In this document: piece after piece, positions 6,947-16,571 of the stretch | Layout: each line of letters opens with the position of its first letter | How positions within the stretch are numbered: the first letter of the stretch is position 1 | Source: JAJYVT01 sp035534455 | GTDB lineage: Bacteria > Actinomycetota > Acidimicrobiia > Acidimicrobiales > RAAP-2 | NCBI GenBank assembly: GCA_035534455.1 | Contig: DATLRV010000047.1 | Span: 1-24,630 of the forward strand | Length of the DNA stretch: 24,630 bases | Reading direction: 5' to 3' | Program-made: the position numbers and the translations under genes | Notes under the pieces: model-generated | The model's input: only the letters and a program-made list of their open reading frames with translations | The model's database searches: none | Told to the model about the DNA's origin: nothing

Positions 6947-7140
6947 CGTCGGATGCTCCGCCCCTGTCGTGCCCGAGTCGGCGCGGCGGCACGCGGTGCG
7001 CGAGCCGGGCGGCGACCGATGGTCGGTTTCGCGCGGCAGTCTACCGGGCGCCACCGCGCCCGGGGCTCGGCACGGGAGGGGGCGCAGGGCCGGCGTCGGG
7101 TTGCGCCCGGCGCGCACCCCGGTTGTAGCGTCCGTGCCAC
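6947..7140. promoter_or_regulatory. Divergent promoter region of purF and the PHP gene
   Basis: This 194-bp region separates two head-to-head genes. On the plus strand TTGCGC (7101-7106), 19 nt and TAGCGT (7126-7131) form a promoter-like pair. It ends 9 nt before the GTG at 7141, so the PHP mRNA is probably leaderless. On the minus strand TAGACT (7043 down to 7038) fits the TANNNT -10 pattern and would give purF a leader of about 85 nt. No convincing -35 goes with the second. No PurR box (PurBox CGAA-type repeats) was recognised. Confidence 0.4.
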
Positions 7141-7989
7141 GTGATCGACCTGCACACCCATTCGACCTGCTCCGACGGGACGGACCCGCCCGAGCGGATC
7201 CCCGAGCTCGCCGCGGCCGCGGGCTGCACCGCCGTCGCGTTGACCGACCACGACACCCTGGCGTGCATCGGGCGCGCCCGGTCGCGGGCTGCGGAGCTCG
7301 GCATCGAGCTGGTCGCGGGGTGCGAGGTGTCGTGCCGGTACCGCGGGACGAGCGCGCACGTGCTCGTGTACTTCGTCGAGGACGGCGAGGGGCCGCTCCA
7401 GGCGGAGCTGGCGCTGCTCCGTGACGACCGGGTCGAGCGCAACCGGCGGCTGGCCGCGCGGCTCGGCGAGCTCGGCATCCCGGTCACCTACGACGACATC
7501 GTGGCCGAGGCTGCCGGCGAGGAGAGCGCCGGGCGGCCGCACGTGGCCGCGTTGCTCGTGCGCCACGGCCTTGCCGAGTCGGTCCCCGACGCGTTCGACC
7601 GCTGGCTCGGGGAGGGCCGGCCCGCGTACGTGCCCAAGGCGCGCGTCACCCCGCCGGAGGTCGCGGCCGCCGCCACGGCCTCCGGCGGCGTGGCCGTGCT
7701 CGCGCACCCCCTCACCCTCGCGCCGGACGTGGCGGCCCTCGAGGACGTCGCCGCGGACCTCGCCGCGGCCGGCTTCGCCGGCATGGAGGCCCACTACGGC
7801 CGGTACCGTCCGGACGAGCGGGCGATGCTCGTCCGCGTCGCGCGGCGCCACGGCCTCGTGCCCACCGGCGGGTCCGACTCCCACGGCACCGTGAAGCCCG
7901 ATCTCTTCGTGGGGCGGGGCCAGGGCGACCTCTCGGTCCCCGACGAGGTGCTCGCCGAGCTCAAGTCGCGGCGCCCGGCGGCCGCGTAG
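7141..7989 (+). CDS. PHP-domain phosphoesterase
   Basis: The 282-residue protein is a single PHP (polymerase and histidinol phosphatase) domain with its metal-binding motifs in order: DLHTHSTCSDG (HxH, residues 3-13), LTDHDTL, a mid-domain GRPHVAALL, LAHPLTL and the C-terminal GGSDSHG. Relatives such as YciV/TrpH (RNase AM) act on 5' ends of RNA or on 3',5'-nucleoside bisphosphates, and others are phosphatases, so the substrate cannot be fixed from sequence. The GTG start lies directly downstream of a -10-like TAGCGT and has no Shine-Dalgarno, which suggests a leaderless transcript. It sits on the opposite strand between the two purine operons, head-to-head with purF and tail-to-tail with purL (20-bp gap). 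Confidence 0.9.
   Translation: MIDLHTHSTCSDGTDPPERIPELAAAAGCTAVALTDHDTLACIGRARSRAAELGIELVAGCEVSCRYRGTSAHVLVYFVEDGEGPLQAELALLRDDRVERNRRLAARLGELGIPVTYDDIVAEAAGEESAGRPHVAALLVRHGLAESVPDAFDRWLGEGRPAYVPKARVTPPEVAAAATASGGVAVLAHPLTLAPDVAALEDVAADLAAAGFAGMEAHYGRYRPDERAMLVRVARRHGLVPTGGSDSHGTVKPDLFVGRGQGDLSVPDEVLAELKSRRPAAA
7967..7986. terminator. Hairpin at the PHP/purL convergence
   Basis: CGCGGC (7967-7972) and GCCGCG (7981-7986) are perfect complements around an 8-nt loop, within the last codons of the PHP gene and just past the purL stop. It could serve transcripts from both sides. There is no T-tract, and GC-rich coding sequence gives such stems by chance. Confidence 0.22.
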
Positions 7990-8009
7990 TCCTCGGACGC
8001 CGCGAGCCC

Positions 8010-10237
<2,228 letters not shown>

Positions 10238-10241
<4 letters not shown>

Positions 10242-10918
10242 GCCGCGCGCACGCCGGCCGCCGCGCCGACGAGCGCGCGCAGCAGTGGCAGCCCGTCGTC
10301 GGAGCCGACCAGCGGGTCGCTCGCCCGCTCGGGGTGCGGCATCAGGCCGACGACGTTGCCGGCGCGGCTCGCGACGCCCGCGATGTCGTCGACCGAGCCG
10401 TTGGGGTTCTCGACGTAGCGGAGCACGACCCTCCCGGTGTCGCGGAGCTCCGCGAGGGTCCGGTCGTCGCACACGTAGCTGCCCGAGAAGTGGTTCACGG
10501 GGATCGCGAGCTCCCTCCCCTCGTCGACCCCGCCGGTGAGCACCGACTGCGTCGAGTCGACCCGCACGCACGCGGGCGCGCACACGAAGCGCAGGCCGCG
10601 GTTCTTCACGAGCGCCCCCGGGAGGAGGCCCGCCTCGGTGAGGACCTGGAAGCCGTTGCAGATGCCGAGCACCGGTCCGCCTCCAGCGGCGAAGCGCTCG
10701 ACGGCGGCCATCACCGGCGAGAACCGGGCGATGGCGCCCGGCCGCAGGTAGTCGCCGTGCGCGAAGCCGCCCGGGAGGACGACGGCATCCAGCCCGTCCA
10801 GGCGCTGCTCGGTGTGCCAGACGAGCGTGCCCGTGGCGCCCGCGCGCTCGAGAGCGGTCACCGTGTCGTGCTCGCAGTTCGTCCCGGGGAAGACGACGAC
10901 CCCGACCCTCGCGCTCAC
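10238..10918 (-). CDS. purQ: FGAM synthase glutaminase subunit
   Basis: PurQ is a class I glutamine amidotransferase that releases ammonia for PurL. The 226-residue protein shows VVVFPGTNCEHDT (8-19), VLPGGFAHGDYLRPGA, the nucleophile elbow GICNGFQVL (Cys87), KNRGLRFVC and the His/Glu of the triad in MPHPER (His195, Glu197). Its length is typical for the stand-alone bacterial form. It begins at the GTG at 10918, overlapping the purS stop as GTGA, and its own stop overlaps the purL start in the same way. Confidence 0.95.
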
Positions 10919-11187
10919 CGGCGCTCTCCCGTCCGGGCGAGCGGGCGGAGCTCCACGTCGGCGTCCTCGATGACCGGGTTGGCGAGGAGCCGGCGCGCCA
11001 GCTCCCCGGCGCGCCCGCGCGCCGCGGCCTCGTCGTCGGCGTCGAGCTCGAACCGGAAGGACCGCCCGGCCGTGACCCCGCGCACGTCGTCGAAGCCGAG
11101 GGCGGGCAGCGCCCGCTCGATGGTCGCGCCCTCCGGGTCGGCGATGCCCTGCCGGAGGCGGACCTCCACGCGCACCGCGAACTTCAT
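10915..11187 (-). CDS. purS: FGAM synthase small subunit
   Basis: PurS is the 90-residue structural subunit that holds PurQ and PurL together and helps ammonia pass between them. The start MKFAVRVEVRLRQGIADPEG, followed by ATIERALPALGF and DVRGVTAGRSFRFEL, is the usual PurS pattern, and the length is normal. The ATG at 11187 overlaps the purC stop as ATGA. This is the only ATG among the six internal junctions of the operon. The stop overlaps the purQ start. Confidence 0.93.
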   Translation of the reverse strand: MKFAVRVEVRLRQGIADPEGATIERALPALGFDDVRGVTAGRSFRFELDADDEAAARGRAGELARRLLANPVIEDADVELRPLARTGERR

Positions 11188-12089
11188 GGGCGCGCACCGT
11201 ACCAGTCGGCCAGTCGCCGACCGGTCACCCGTTCGTAGGCCGCGACGTAGCGCTCCGACGTCTCCCGGACGATCTGTCGGGGGAGCGCCGGCGGTGGCGG
11301 CCGCTTGTCCCAGCCGCTCGACGCCGCCCAGTCGCGCAAGGGTTGCTTGTCGAAGGCGGGCGGCGTGGTCCCGGGCACGACCCGGTCCGCGGGCCACAGG
11401 CGCGACGAGTCCGGGGTCACGACCTCGTCGCACAGCGACAGCTCCCCGTCGACGACGCCGAGCTCGAACTTCGTGTCCGCGAGCACGAAGCCCGCCGCCG
11501 CGGCGCGCGCCGCGGCACGCTCGTAGAGGCCGAGGGAGATCTCGCGTGCCCGCTCGGCGGCGGGTCTCCCGACGATTGCGACGGCGTCGTCGAAGCCGAT
11601 GTTGCGGTCGTGACCCTCCTCGGCCTTGGTCGACGGGGTGAACATCGGCTCGTCGAGCCGGTCGGCGAGCCGCAACCCCGCCGGCATGGGCGTGCCGTGG
11701 ACCGTGCCCGAGGCCGCGTACTCGTCGTACGCCTGCCCCGCGAGGTAGCCGCGGACGATGCACTCGACGGGGAGCATCTCGGCGCGCCGCACGAGGAGCG
11801 CCCGGCCGTCGATCGAGGTCCAGCCGTTCCCGGCCAACGAGGCCGCCCCGGGCACCCGTTGGGCGATCTCCTCGGGGTCCGCCGTGAGCACCGTCGCGGG
11901 TGCCACGTCGGCCAGCTCACCGCACCAGTAGGCGGTCATCGCGGTCAGCACCCGGCCCTTGTGGGGGATCGGCTCGGCGAACACCACGTCGTACGCGCTG
12001 ATCCGGTCCGAGGCGACCATCAGGAGCAGGCCACCCCCGGCGTCGTAGAGCTCGCGGACCTTCCCCGCATGGACGAGCGGCAGGGTCAC
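11184..12089 (-). CDS. purC: Phosphoribosylaminoimidazole-succinocarboxamide (SAICAR) synthase
   Basis: PurC joins CAIR and aspartate with ATP to form SAICAR. The 301-residue protein has HAGKVRELYDAG (7-18), ASDRISAYDVVF (26-37), LPVECIVRGYLAG, STKAEEGHDRNIGFDDA, LADTKFELGV and DEVVTPDSSRLWP, the standard set. It is the longer PurC form of about 300 residues, as in yeast and many actinobacteria, rather than the 240-residue form. The GTG at 12089 overlaps the purB stop as GTGA. PurB, which acts on its product, is the gene immediately upstream. Confidence 0.95.
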   Translation of the reverse strand: MTLPLVHAGKVRELYDAGGGLLLMVASDRISAYDVVFAEPIPHKGRVLTAMTAYWCGELADVAPATVLTADPEEIAQRVPGAASLAGNGWTSIDGRALLVRRAEMLPVECIVRGYLAGQAYDEYAASGTVHGTPMPAGLRLADRLDEPMFTPSTKAEEGHDRNIGFDDAVAIVGRPAAERAREISLGLYERAAARAAAAGFVLADTKFELGVVDGELSLCDEVVTPDSSRLWPADRVVPGTTPPAFDKQPLRDWAASSGWDKRPPPPALPRQIVRETSERYVAAYERVTGRRLADWYGARP

Positions 12090-13438
12090 GCGCGCGCCCT
12101 CCCGGCGGGGTCGGGGGCGTCGGGGGCGTCTGGCGCGTCGAGGGCGTCGAGGGCGTCGAGGGCGTCGAGGAAGCGGTGCCGGTGGCCGAGCGCGCGGTCG
12201 AGGTCGAAGGCCGCAGCGAGGACGGCGCTGTCGACGGGCACGTCGGGGTCGCCGGCGAGCACCTCTCGGAACGACCGGCCCGACGTGGACGCCTCCCTGG
12301 CGTCGCGCTGGACGATGCGGTACGCGTCGTCGCGAGCCATCCCGGCGTCGACGAGGAGGAGCAGCACGGACTGGCTGAAGACGAGCTCGGAGATGTTGGC
12401 GCGCGCCCGGTCGGGGTGGACGACGAGCCCGGCGACGAGGCCCGTGGCCTTGCGCAGCAGGTAGCAGGCGAGCATCGACGCGTCGGGGAGCGCCACCCGC
12501 TCGACCGAGCTGTGGGAGATGTCGCGCTCGTGCCACAGGGCGACGTCCTCGAGGCCAGCGGTCGCGTAGCCGCGCAGCAGCCGGGCGAGCCCGCACAGCC
12601 GCTCGGACAGGACGGGGTTCCGCTTGTGGGGCATCGCGGAGCTGCCCTTCTGACCCGACGCGAACGGCTCTTCGACCTCCCCCACCTCGGAACGGGCGAG
12701 AAGGCGGACCTCGGTCGCGATCGCCTCGACGGTCGCGCCCACCGACGCGCACGCGTACAGGTACTCCGCGTGGCGGTCGCGCGCGATGACCTGCGTGGCG
12801 GGCACCGGCTCGAGGCCGAGGGCACGGCAGACATACGCCTCGACGGCGGGATCGATGTTCGAGTAGGTCCCCACCGCACCGGAGAGCTTGCCGACCGCCA
12901 GCGATCGGCGAGCGGCGCGCAGCCGCCGGCGGTCCCGGTCCGCCTGGAGCGCCCACAGGGCGAACTTGGCGCCGAACGTCGTCGGTTCCGCCTGCATCCC
13001 GTGGGTCCTCCCGGCCACCGGGACGTCGATCAGCTCCTCTGCCCGGGCGCGGAGCGCGGCGACGAGCGCGCCGGAGGCGTCGACGAGGAGGCCGGCCGCA
13101 CGCACGAGCGTCGCGCACTGGGCGGTGTCGACGACGTCGGAGGAGGTCAGGCCGTAGTGGATCCACGCGCCCTCGGGACCCCCCACGCGCGCCTGGACGA
13201 CGTCGACGAAGGCGGCGACGTCGTGGTCCGTCACCCGCTCGCGCGCGTCGACGTCGGCCACGAACGCCGCGTCCACCGTCGGGGCGCGTGCGCGGACGGC
13301 GGCGGCGACGCCGGCGGGCACCTTGCCGATTTCCGACAGGCCCTCGACGGCGAGGAGCTCCACCTCGAGCCAGGTCGCGAGGCGCGACTCGTCGGAGAAC
13401 AACGCGGCCATGTCGGCGGGCGCGTAGCGCGGGATCAC
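12086..13438 (-). CDS. purB: Adenylosuccinate lyase
   Basis: PurB removes fumarate from both SAICAR and adenylosuccinate. The 450-residue protein shows the typical start IPRYAPADMAALFSDE, TDHD (70-73), YGLTSSDVVDTA (95-106), GRTHGMQAEP (143-152) with its active-site His, and the superfamily signature GSSAMPHKRNP (265-275) containing the catalytic Ser loop. After the normal enzyme end (about residue 420) comes a low-complexity tail of three DAL and three DAP units (about 425-442), encoded by 9-bp tandem repeats. The GTG at 13438 overlaps the purD stop. The upstream codon GTC is not a start. Confidence 0.95.
   Translation of the reverse strand: MIPRYAPADMAALFSDESRLATWLEVELLAVEGLSEIGKVPAGVAAAVRARAPTVDAAFVADVDARERVTDHDVAAFVDVVQARVGGPEGAWIHYGLTSSDVVDTAQCATLVRAAGLLVDASGALVAALRARAEELIDVPVAGRTHGMQAEPTTFGAKFALWALQADRDRRRLRAARRSLAVGKLSGAVGTYSNIDPAVEAYVCRALGLEPVPATQVIARDRHAEYLYACASVGATVEAIATEVRLLARSEVGEVEEPFASGQKGSSAMPHKRNPVLSERLCGLARLLRGYATAGLEDVALWHERDISHSSVERVALPDASMLACYLLRKATGLVAGLVVHPDRARANISELVFSQSVLLLLVDAGMARDDAYRIVQRDAREASTSGRSFREVLAGDPDVPVDSAVLAAAFDLDRALGHRHRFLDALDALDALDAPDAPDAPDPAGRARA
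12111..12168. repeat. 9-bp tandem repeats in the purB 3' end
   Basis: Head-to-tail 9-bp units of the type GGGCGTCGA (12142-12150, 12151-12159, 12160-12168) follow diverged units toward the stop (GGCGCGTCGA, then GGGGGCGTC copies). They encode Asp-Ala-Leu and Asp-Ala-Pro triplets on the minus strand. Because the unit is a multiple of three, copy-number change would alter tail length without a frameshift. Confidence 0.85.
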
Positions 13439-14769
13439 GACGCCGCCTCGAAGGGCGCGGCCCTCGGCGCAACCGGGGACGGGTCCGCAGCCGCCGCGAT
13501 GTCCCGGCGCCACTGCACGGCGGGCCAACGGATCCGTTCGACCCCGGCGTACGCTCGCCGTCGGGCCTCTGCCAGGGTGCCCGCGGTGGCGGTCACGCCG
13601 AGCACCCTGCCGCCCCCGACCAGGAAGGGGCCGTCCTCGGACGCCCGCGCCGTACTCGCGTGCACGACGGTCACCCCGGGCACGGGATCCGCGAGCTGCC
13701 CGTCGGGACCGAGCCCGACGATCGCGTCCCCGGTCCGCGGCGTGCCCGGATAGCCGGCCGCGGCCATCACCACACAGACCGCCGCGCCCTTCGGCGGCGC
13801 GGTCCTGGCGGCCGGGAGCGCCGACGCGAGGTGCCCGCCGGCGAGCGCCCGCAGGAGCTCGAAGGGATCCTCGTCCAGCAGCGGGAGGACCACCTGGGCC
13901 TCGGGATCGCCGAACCGGACGTTGAACTCGAGTACGCGCGGGCCGTCGTCGGTCAGCATCAGCCCCGCGTACAGGACGCCGCGGTAGTCGATGCCCCGGC
14001 GCCCCAGCTCGTGGGCGAGCGGGGCGACGGCGCGCTCGACGAGGTCGTCGACGTCCGTCTCTCCGAGTTGCGGCAGCGGCGCGTAGGCGCCCATCCCGCC
14101 GGTGTTCGGCCCGCGGTCGCCCTCGTGGACCCGCTTGAAGTCCTGCGCGGGGACCATCGGCACCACCGTGGTCCCGTCGTAGAGGCACAACAGCGAGCAC
14201 TCGGGGCCCGACAGCCCCTCCTCGACGACCACGCGGCGGCCCGCGTCACCGAATTCGCCCGACAGCTTCCTCCCGACGTCCTCCTCGGCCTCCGCCATCG
14301 TCTCCGCCACGACGACGCCCTTCCCCGACGCGAGGCCGTCCGTCTTCACGACCCAGGGGCCCGGCAGGCGGCGGAGGAACGCCCGTGCGTCATCGAGCTC
14401 GGTAAAGGCCCCGTAGCGGGCGGTCGGGACCCCTGCCGCGACGAGGACCTCCTTCATGAACGCCTTGGAGCCCTCCAGCCGCGCACCCTGCGCGCCGGGT
14501 CCCACGACCGCGTGCCCACGCGCCCGGAGGCGGTCGGCGAGGCCGTCGACGAGCGCCACCTCGGGCCCGATCACGTAGAGGTCCGCCTCGAGCTCCTCGG
14601 GCGGTGCCGCCGAGGTCGTGACCGTGCCGCCGCCCGGGACCTCCGCCGGCATCCCCGGATTGCCCGGCGTGGCCACGACGTCCGCCGAGCGCGCGAGCGA
14701 GAGGCAGAGTGCGTGCTCCCGCCCTCCGGAACCGACGACGCAGACGCGGGGGCGCCCCACGGCGCTCAC
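13435..14769 (-). CDS. purD: Phosphoribosylamine-glycine ligase (GAR synthetase)
   Basis: PurD ligates glycine to phosphoribosylamine, the step after PurF. The 444-residue ATP-grasp enzyme begins at the GTG at 14769, which overlaps the purA stop as GTGA; a second GTG 9 nt on is possible. It shows VVGSGGREHAL (11-21), ATPGNPGMP, LEGSKAFMKEVL, VVKTDGLASGKGVVVA (ATP-grasp lysine loop), VHEGDRGPNTGGMGAYAPLP and VLEFNVRFGDPEAQVVLP (metal-binding). The C-terminal 15-20 residues are Ala/Pro-rich and unconserved. Length is normal. Confidence 0.95.
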   Translation of the reverse strand: MSAVGRPRVCVVGSGGREHALCLSLARSADVVATPGNPGMPAEVPGGGTVTTSAAPPEELEADLYVIGPEVALVDGLADRLRARGHAVVGPGAQGARLEGSKAFMKEVLVAAGVPTARYGAFTELDDARAFLRRLPGPWVVKTDGLASGKGVVVAETMAEAEEDVGRKLSGEFGDAGRRVVVEEGLSGPECSLLCLYDGTTVVPMVPAQDFKRVHEGDRGPNTGGMGAYAPLPQLGETDVDDLVERAVAPLAHELGRRGIDYRGVLYAGLMLTDDGPRVLEFNVRFGDPEAQVVLPLLDEDPFELLRALAGGHLASALPAARTAPPKGAAVCVVMAAAGYPGTPRTGDAIVGLGPDGQLADPVPGVTVVHASTARASEDGPFLVGGGRVLGVTATAGTLAEARRRAYAGVERIRWPAVQWRRDIAAAADPSPVAPRAAPFEAAS

Positions 14770-16049
14770 GCGGCCGCGAAGGACACGATCTGCTCCCGGC
14801 CGGGGCCTACGCCCACGAGTCGCACCGGCACCCCGATCTGCTCGGCCAGGAACGCGACGTACTCGGTCGCGGGCCCCGGCAGGTCCGCGGCCGACGTGGT
14901 GCCGGTCAGATCGGTCCGCCACCCGGGCAGCTCCTCGTAGAGCGGCGTCACCTGGTGGAGCGTGGACTGGTGGTACGGCGGCAGCCTGAAGCGCTCACCG
15001 CCGTACTCGTAGGCGACGCAGACCCGAAGCGTCTCGAACGTGTCCAACACGTCGAGCTTGGTGAGCGCGATCTCGCTCAGCGAGTTCAGCCGCACGGCCT
15101 GGCGCGCCATGACCGCGTCGAACCACCCGACCCGGCGGCGGCGGCCCGTCACGGTCCCGTACTCGTGGCCGCGCTCGACCAGCAGCTCGGCGAGACCGCC
15201 CGAGAGCTCGGTTGGGAACGGGCCGGAGCCGACGCGCGTCACGTAGGCCTTGGCGATGCCGATGACCTGGTCGATGTCGCGCGGCCCCAGGCCGCTCCCG
15301 GTGCACGCGCCGCCCGCGACCGGGTTGGAGGAGGTGACAAAGGGATAGGTCCCGTGGTCGAGGTCGAGGAAGGTGGCCTGTGCCCCCTCGAGCAGGACGT
15401 TGCGCCCGGCGTCGAGGGCGTCGTGCACGATGCCGACGGCGTCGCCGACGTGGGGGGCGAGCCGCGGCGCGAACTCGTCGAGGTACCGGCCGACGATGTC
15501 GCCCGCCGACGTCGGCAACCGGTTGTACACCTTGGCGAGGACGGCGTTCTTCTCCTTCAGCGCGACGTCGAGCTTCTCTCGGAAGATCTTCGGGTCGAGG
15601 AGGTCCTGCACGCGTAGCCCGACCCTGGCCGCCTTGTCGGCGTAGGCCGGGCCGATCCCGCGCTTGGTGGTGCCGAGGGAGTTCTTCCCGAGGTAGCGCT
15701 CGGCGACCCGGTCGAGCTCGAGGTGGTACGGCATGATCAGGTGCGCGTTGCCGCTCACCACGAGGCGCGAGGTGTCGACCCCGCGCCGCGCCAGCTCGTC
15801 GAGCTCGGTGAGGAGGGCCTCGGGCTCCACCACCACGCCGTTGCCGATGATCGGCGTGATGTGCGGGTACAGGATGCCGCTCGGACAGAGCTGCAGCGCG
15901 AACCGCTCACCCCCGACGACGATGGTGTGCCCCGCGTTGTGGCCGCCCTGGTAGCGGACGACCACGTCCATGTCCTTGGCCAGGAGGTCGGTGAGCTTGC
16001 CCTTGCCCTCGTCGCCCCACTGGGTCCCGACGACCACGGTTGCCGGCAC
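14766..16049 (-). CDS. purA: Adenylosuccinate synthetase
   Basis: PurA joins IMP and aspartate using GTP, the first step to AMP. The 427-residue protein begins VPATVVVGTQWGDEGKGKL, with the phosphate loop WGDEGKGK at 11-18 and GGHNAGHT at 35-42. It continues with KRGIGPAYADKAAR, LLEGAQATFLDLDHGTYPFVT, TRVGSGPFPTEL and GRRRRVGWFDAV. The GTG at 16049 has GGGGAG 4 nt upstream, the best Shine-Dalgarno in this operon, as expected for its first gene. Candidate -10 TACACT lies at 16078-16083, and the 22-bp repeats lie above it. The in-frame sequence upstream of the GTG reads through the repeats and is not conserved. Confidence 0.95.
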   Translation of the reverse strand: MPATVVVGTQWGDEGKGKLTDLLAKDMDVVVRYQGGHNAGHTIVVGGERFALQLCPSGILYPHITPIIGNGVVVEPEALLTELDELARRGVDTSRLVVSGNAHLIMPYHLELDRVAERYLGKNSLGTTKRGIGPAYADKAARVGLRVQDLLDPKIFREKLDVALKEKNAVLAKVYNRLPTSAGDIVGRYLDEFAPRLAPHVGDAVGIVHDALDAGRNVLLEGAQATFLDLDHGTYPFVTSSNPVAGGACTGSGLGPRDIDQVIGIAKAYVTRVGSGPFPTELSGGLAELLVERGHEYGTVTGRRRRVGWFDAVMARQAVRLNSLSEIALTKLDVLDTFETLRVCVAYEYGGERFRLPPYHQSTLHQVTPLYEELPGWRTDLTGTTSAADLPGPATEYVAFLAEQIGVPVRLVGVGPGREQIVSFAAA

Positions 16050-16077
16050 GCTGCTCCCCTGACTCGGTGGACGCCGC

Positions 16078-16083
16078 AGTGTA
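16078..16083 (-). promoter_or_regulatory. Candidate -10 element of the purA operon
   Basis: On the minus strand TACACT fits the TANNNT -10 pattern and is preceded by GGG. It would start transcription near 16071 and give a leader of about 20 nt with the purA Shine-Dalgarno. No good -35 is seen at 17-19 nt, so activation by a protein bound to the upstream repeats is conceivable. Confidence 0.4.
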
Positions 16084-16119
16084 CCCGTCGCCGGCGAGGG
16101 CCCCCGGGCGACCGGTGCG

Positions 16120-16205
16120 GTGGTCAGCGCGTGGTCAGCACGTCGGGAGCGCGTGGTCAGCACGTGGGGAGCGTGTGGTCAGCACGTCGGGAGCGTGTGG
16201 TCAGC
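16120..16205. repeat. 22-bp direct-repeat array upstream of purA
   Basis: Three complete 22-bp units lie head to tail at 16131-16152, 16153-16174 and 16175-16196. Partial units flank them at 16120-16130 (GTGGTCAGCGC) and 16197-16205 (GTGGTCAGC). Each full unit begins GTGGTCAGCACGT, has C, G and C respectively at position 14, then GGGAGCG, and ends C, T and T. Copies differ at only those two positions. Each contains a small dyad, GTG-GTCAG-CAC, extended to CGTG/CACG in the first two. The period is close to two helical turns, so bound proteins would lie on one face of the DNA. The array is 37-122 bp upstream of the candidate purA -10. Confidence 0.88.
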
Positions 16206-16227
16206 CCCGCCGCCGCGTCCCTGCGGC

Positions 16228-16566
16228 TCAGCCTCCCGAGATCGCCCCGAGCACGATGAAGGGCTCCTTCCCCGAGGCGACCTCGTCGGGGAGCACCGTG
16301 TCGGGCGGGTCGTGGGAGAGGTCCTCGGCGCAGGCGAAGAACCTGAGGAACGGCCGGCGGCGTGCCGTGGCGCGATCCCGGATGGTCCCGCCGAGCGTCG
16401 GGAAGCACGCTTCGAGCGCGTCGAGGACGCGGCGTTGGGTCACCGGGCCCACGACGGTCACGATCACCTCGCGCTGCACCCCTGCGAGCGTGCGGAGATG
16501 GGCAGGCAGCACGACCCGCACGTCGCGCGCCGTCGGTGCATCCTCCGTCACGTGCGACCCGGGCAT
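16228..16566 (-). CDS. MoaD/ThiS-family ubiquitin-like protein
   Basis: The 112-residue protein has the beta-grasp pattern of sulfur-carrier proteins. A first strand VRVVLPAHLRTLAG is followed by VTVVGPVTQRRVLDALEACFPTLGGTIRD, then RPFLRFFACAEDLS, a PPDTVLPDEVASGKEPFIVL stretch and the C-terminal ISGG. The terminal Gly-Gly is the end that an E1-like enzyme adenylates or thiolates in MoaD, ThiS and SAMP proteins. No E1-like, MoaE, ThiG or protease gene is in the window. The ATG at 16566 lies 5 nt after the stop of the beta-propeller gene, so the two are almost surely co-transcribed; a GTG at 16551 is an alternative. It is unlikely to be the cell's standard MoaD or ThiS, judging by its neighbour. 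Confidence 0.82.
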   Translation of the reverse strand: MPGSHVTEDAPTARDVRVVLPAHLRTLAGVQREVIVTVVGPVTQRRVLDALEACFPTLGGTIRDRATARRRPFLRFFACAEDLSHDPPDTVLPDEVASGKEPFIVLGAISGG

Positions 16567-16571
16567 CTGCG

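Noticed and set aside
5174..7144. Plus-strand open frame of 656 codons opposite purF and purM
   Set aside because: The translation is low-complexity and antisense to two well-conserved enzymes; there is no independent start signal or family match.
12090..13472. purC fused to a long upstream domain, since the frame stays open far upstream
   Set aside because: The upstream part is Arg/Pro-rich and overlaps purB in another frame; the GTG at 12089 overlapping the purB stop gives a normal-length PurC.
16050..16163. purA start at the far upstream ATG (16163)
   Set aside because: The added 38 residues are repeat-derived and unconserved; the GTG at 16049 has a good Shine-Dalgarno and gives the standard N-terminus.
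16120..16205. CRISPR array
   Set aside because: The 22-bp units are directly adjacent with no unique spacers, and no cas gene is near. It is a plain tandem repeat.
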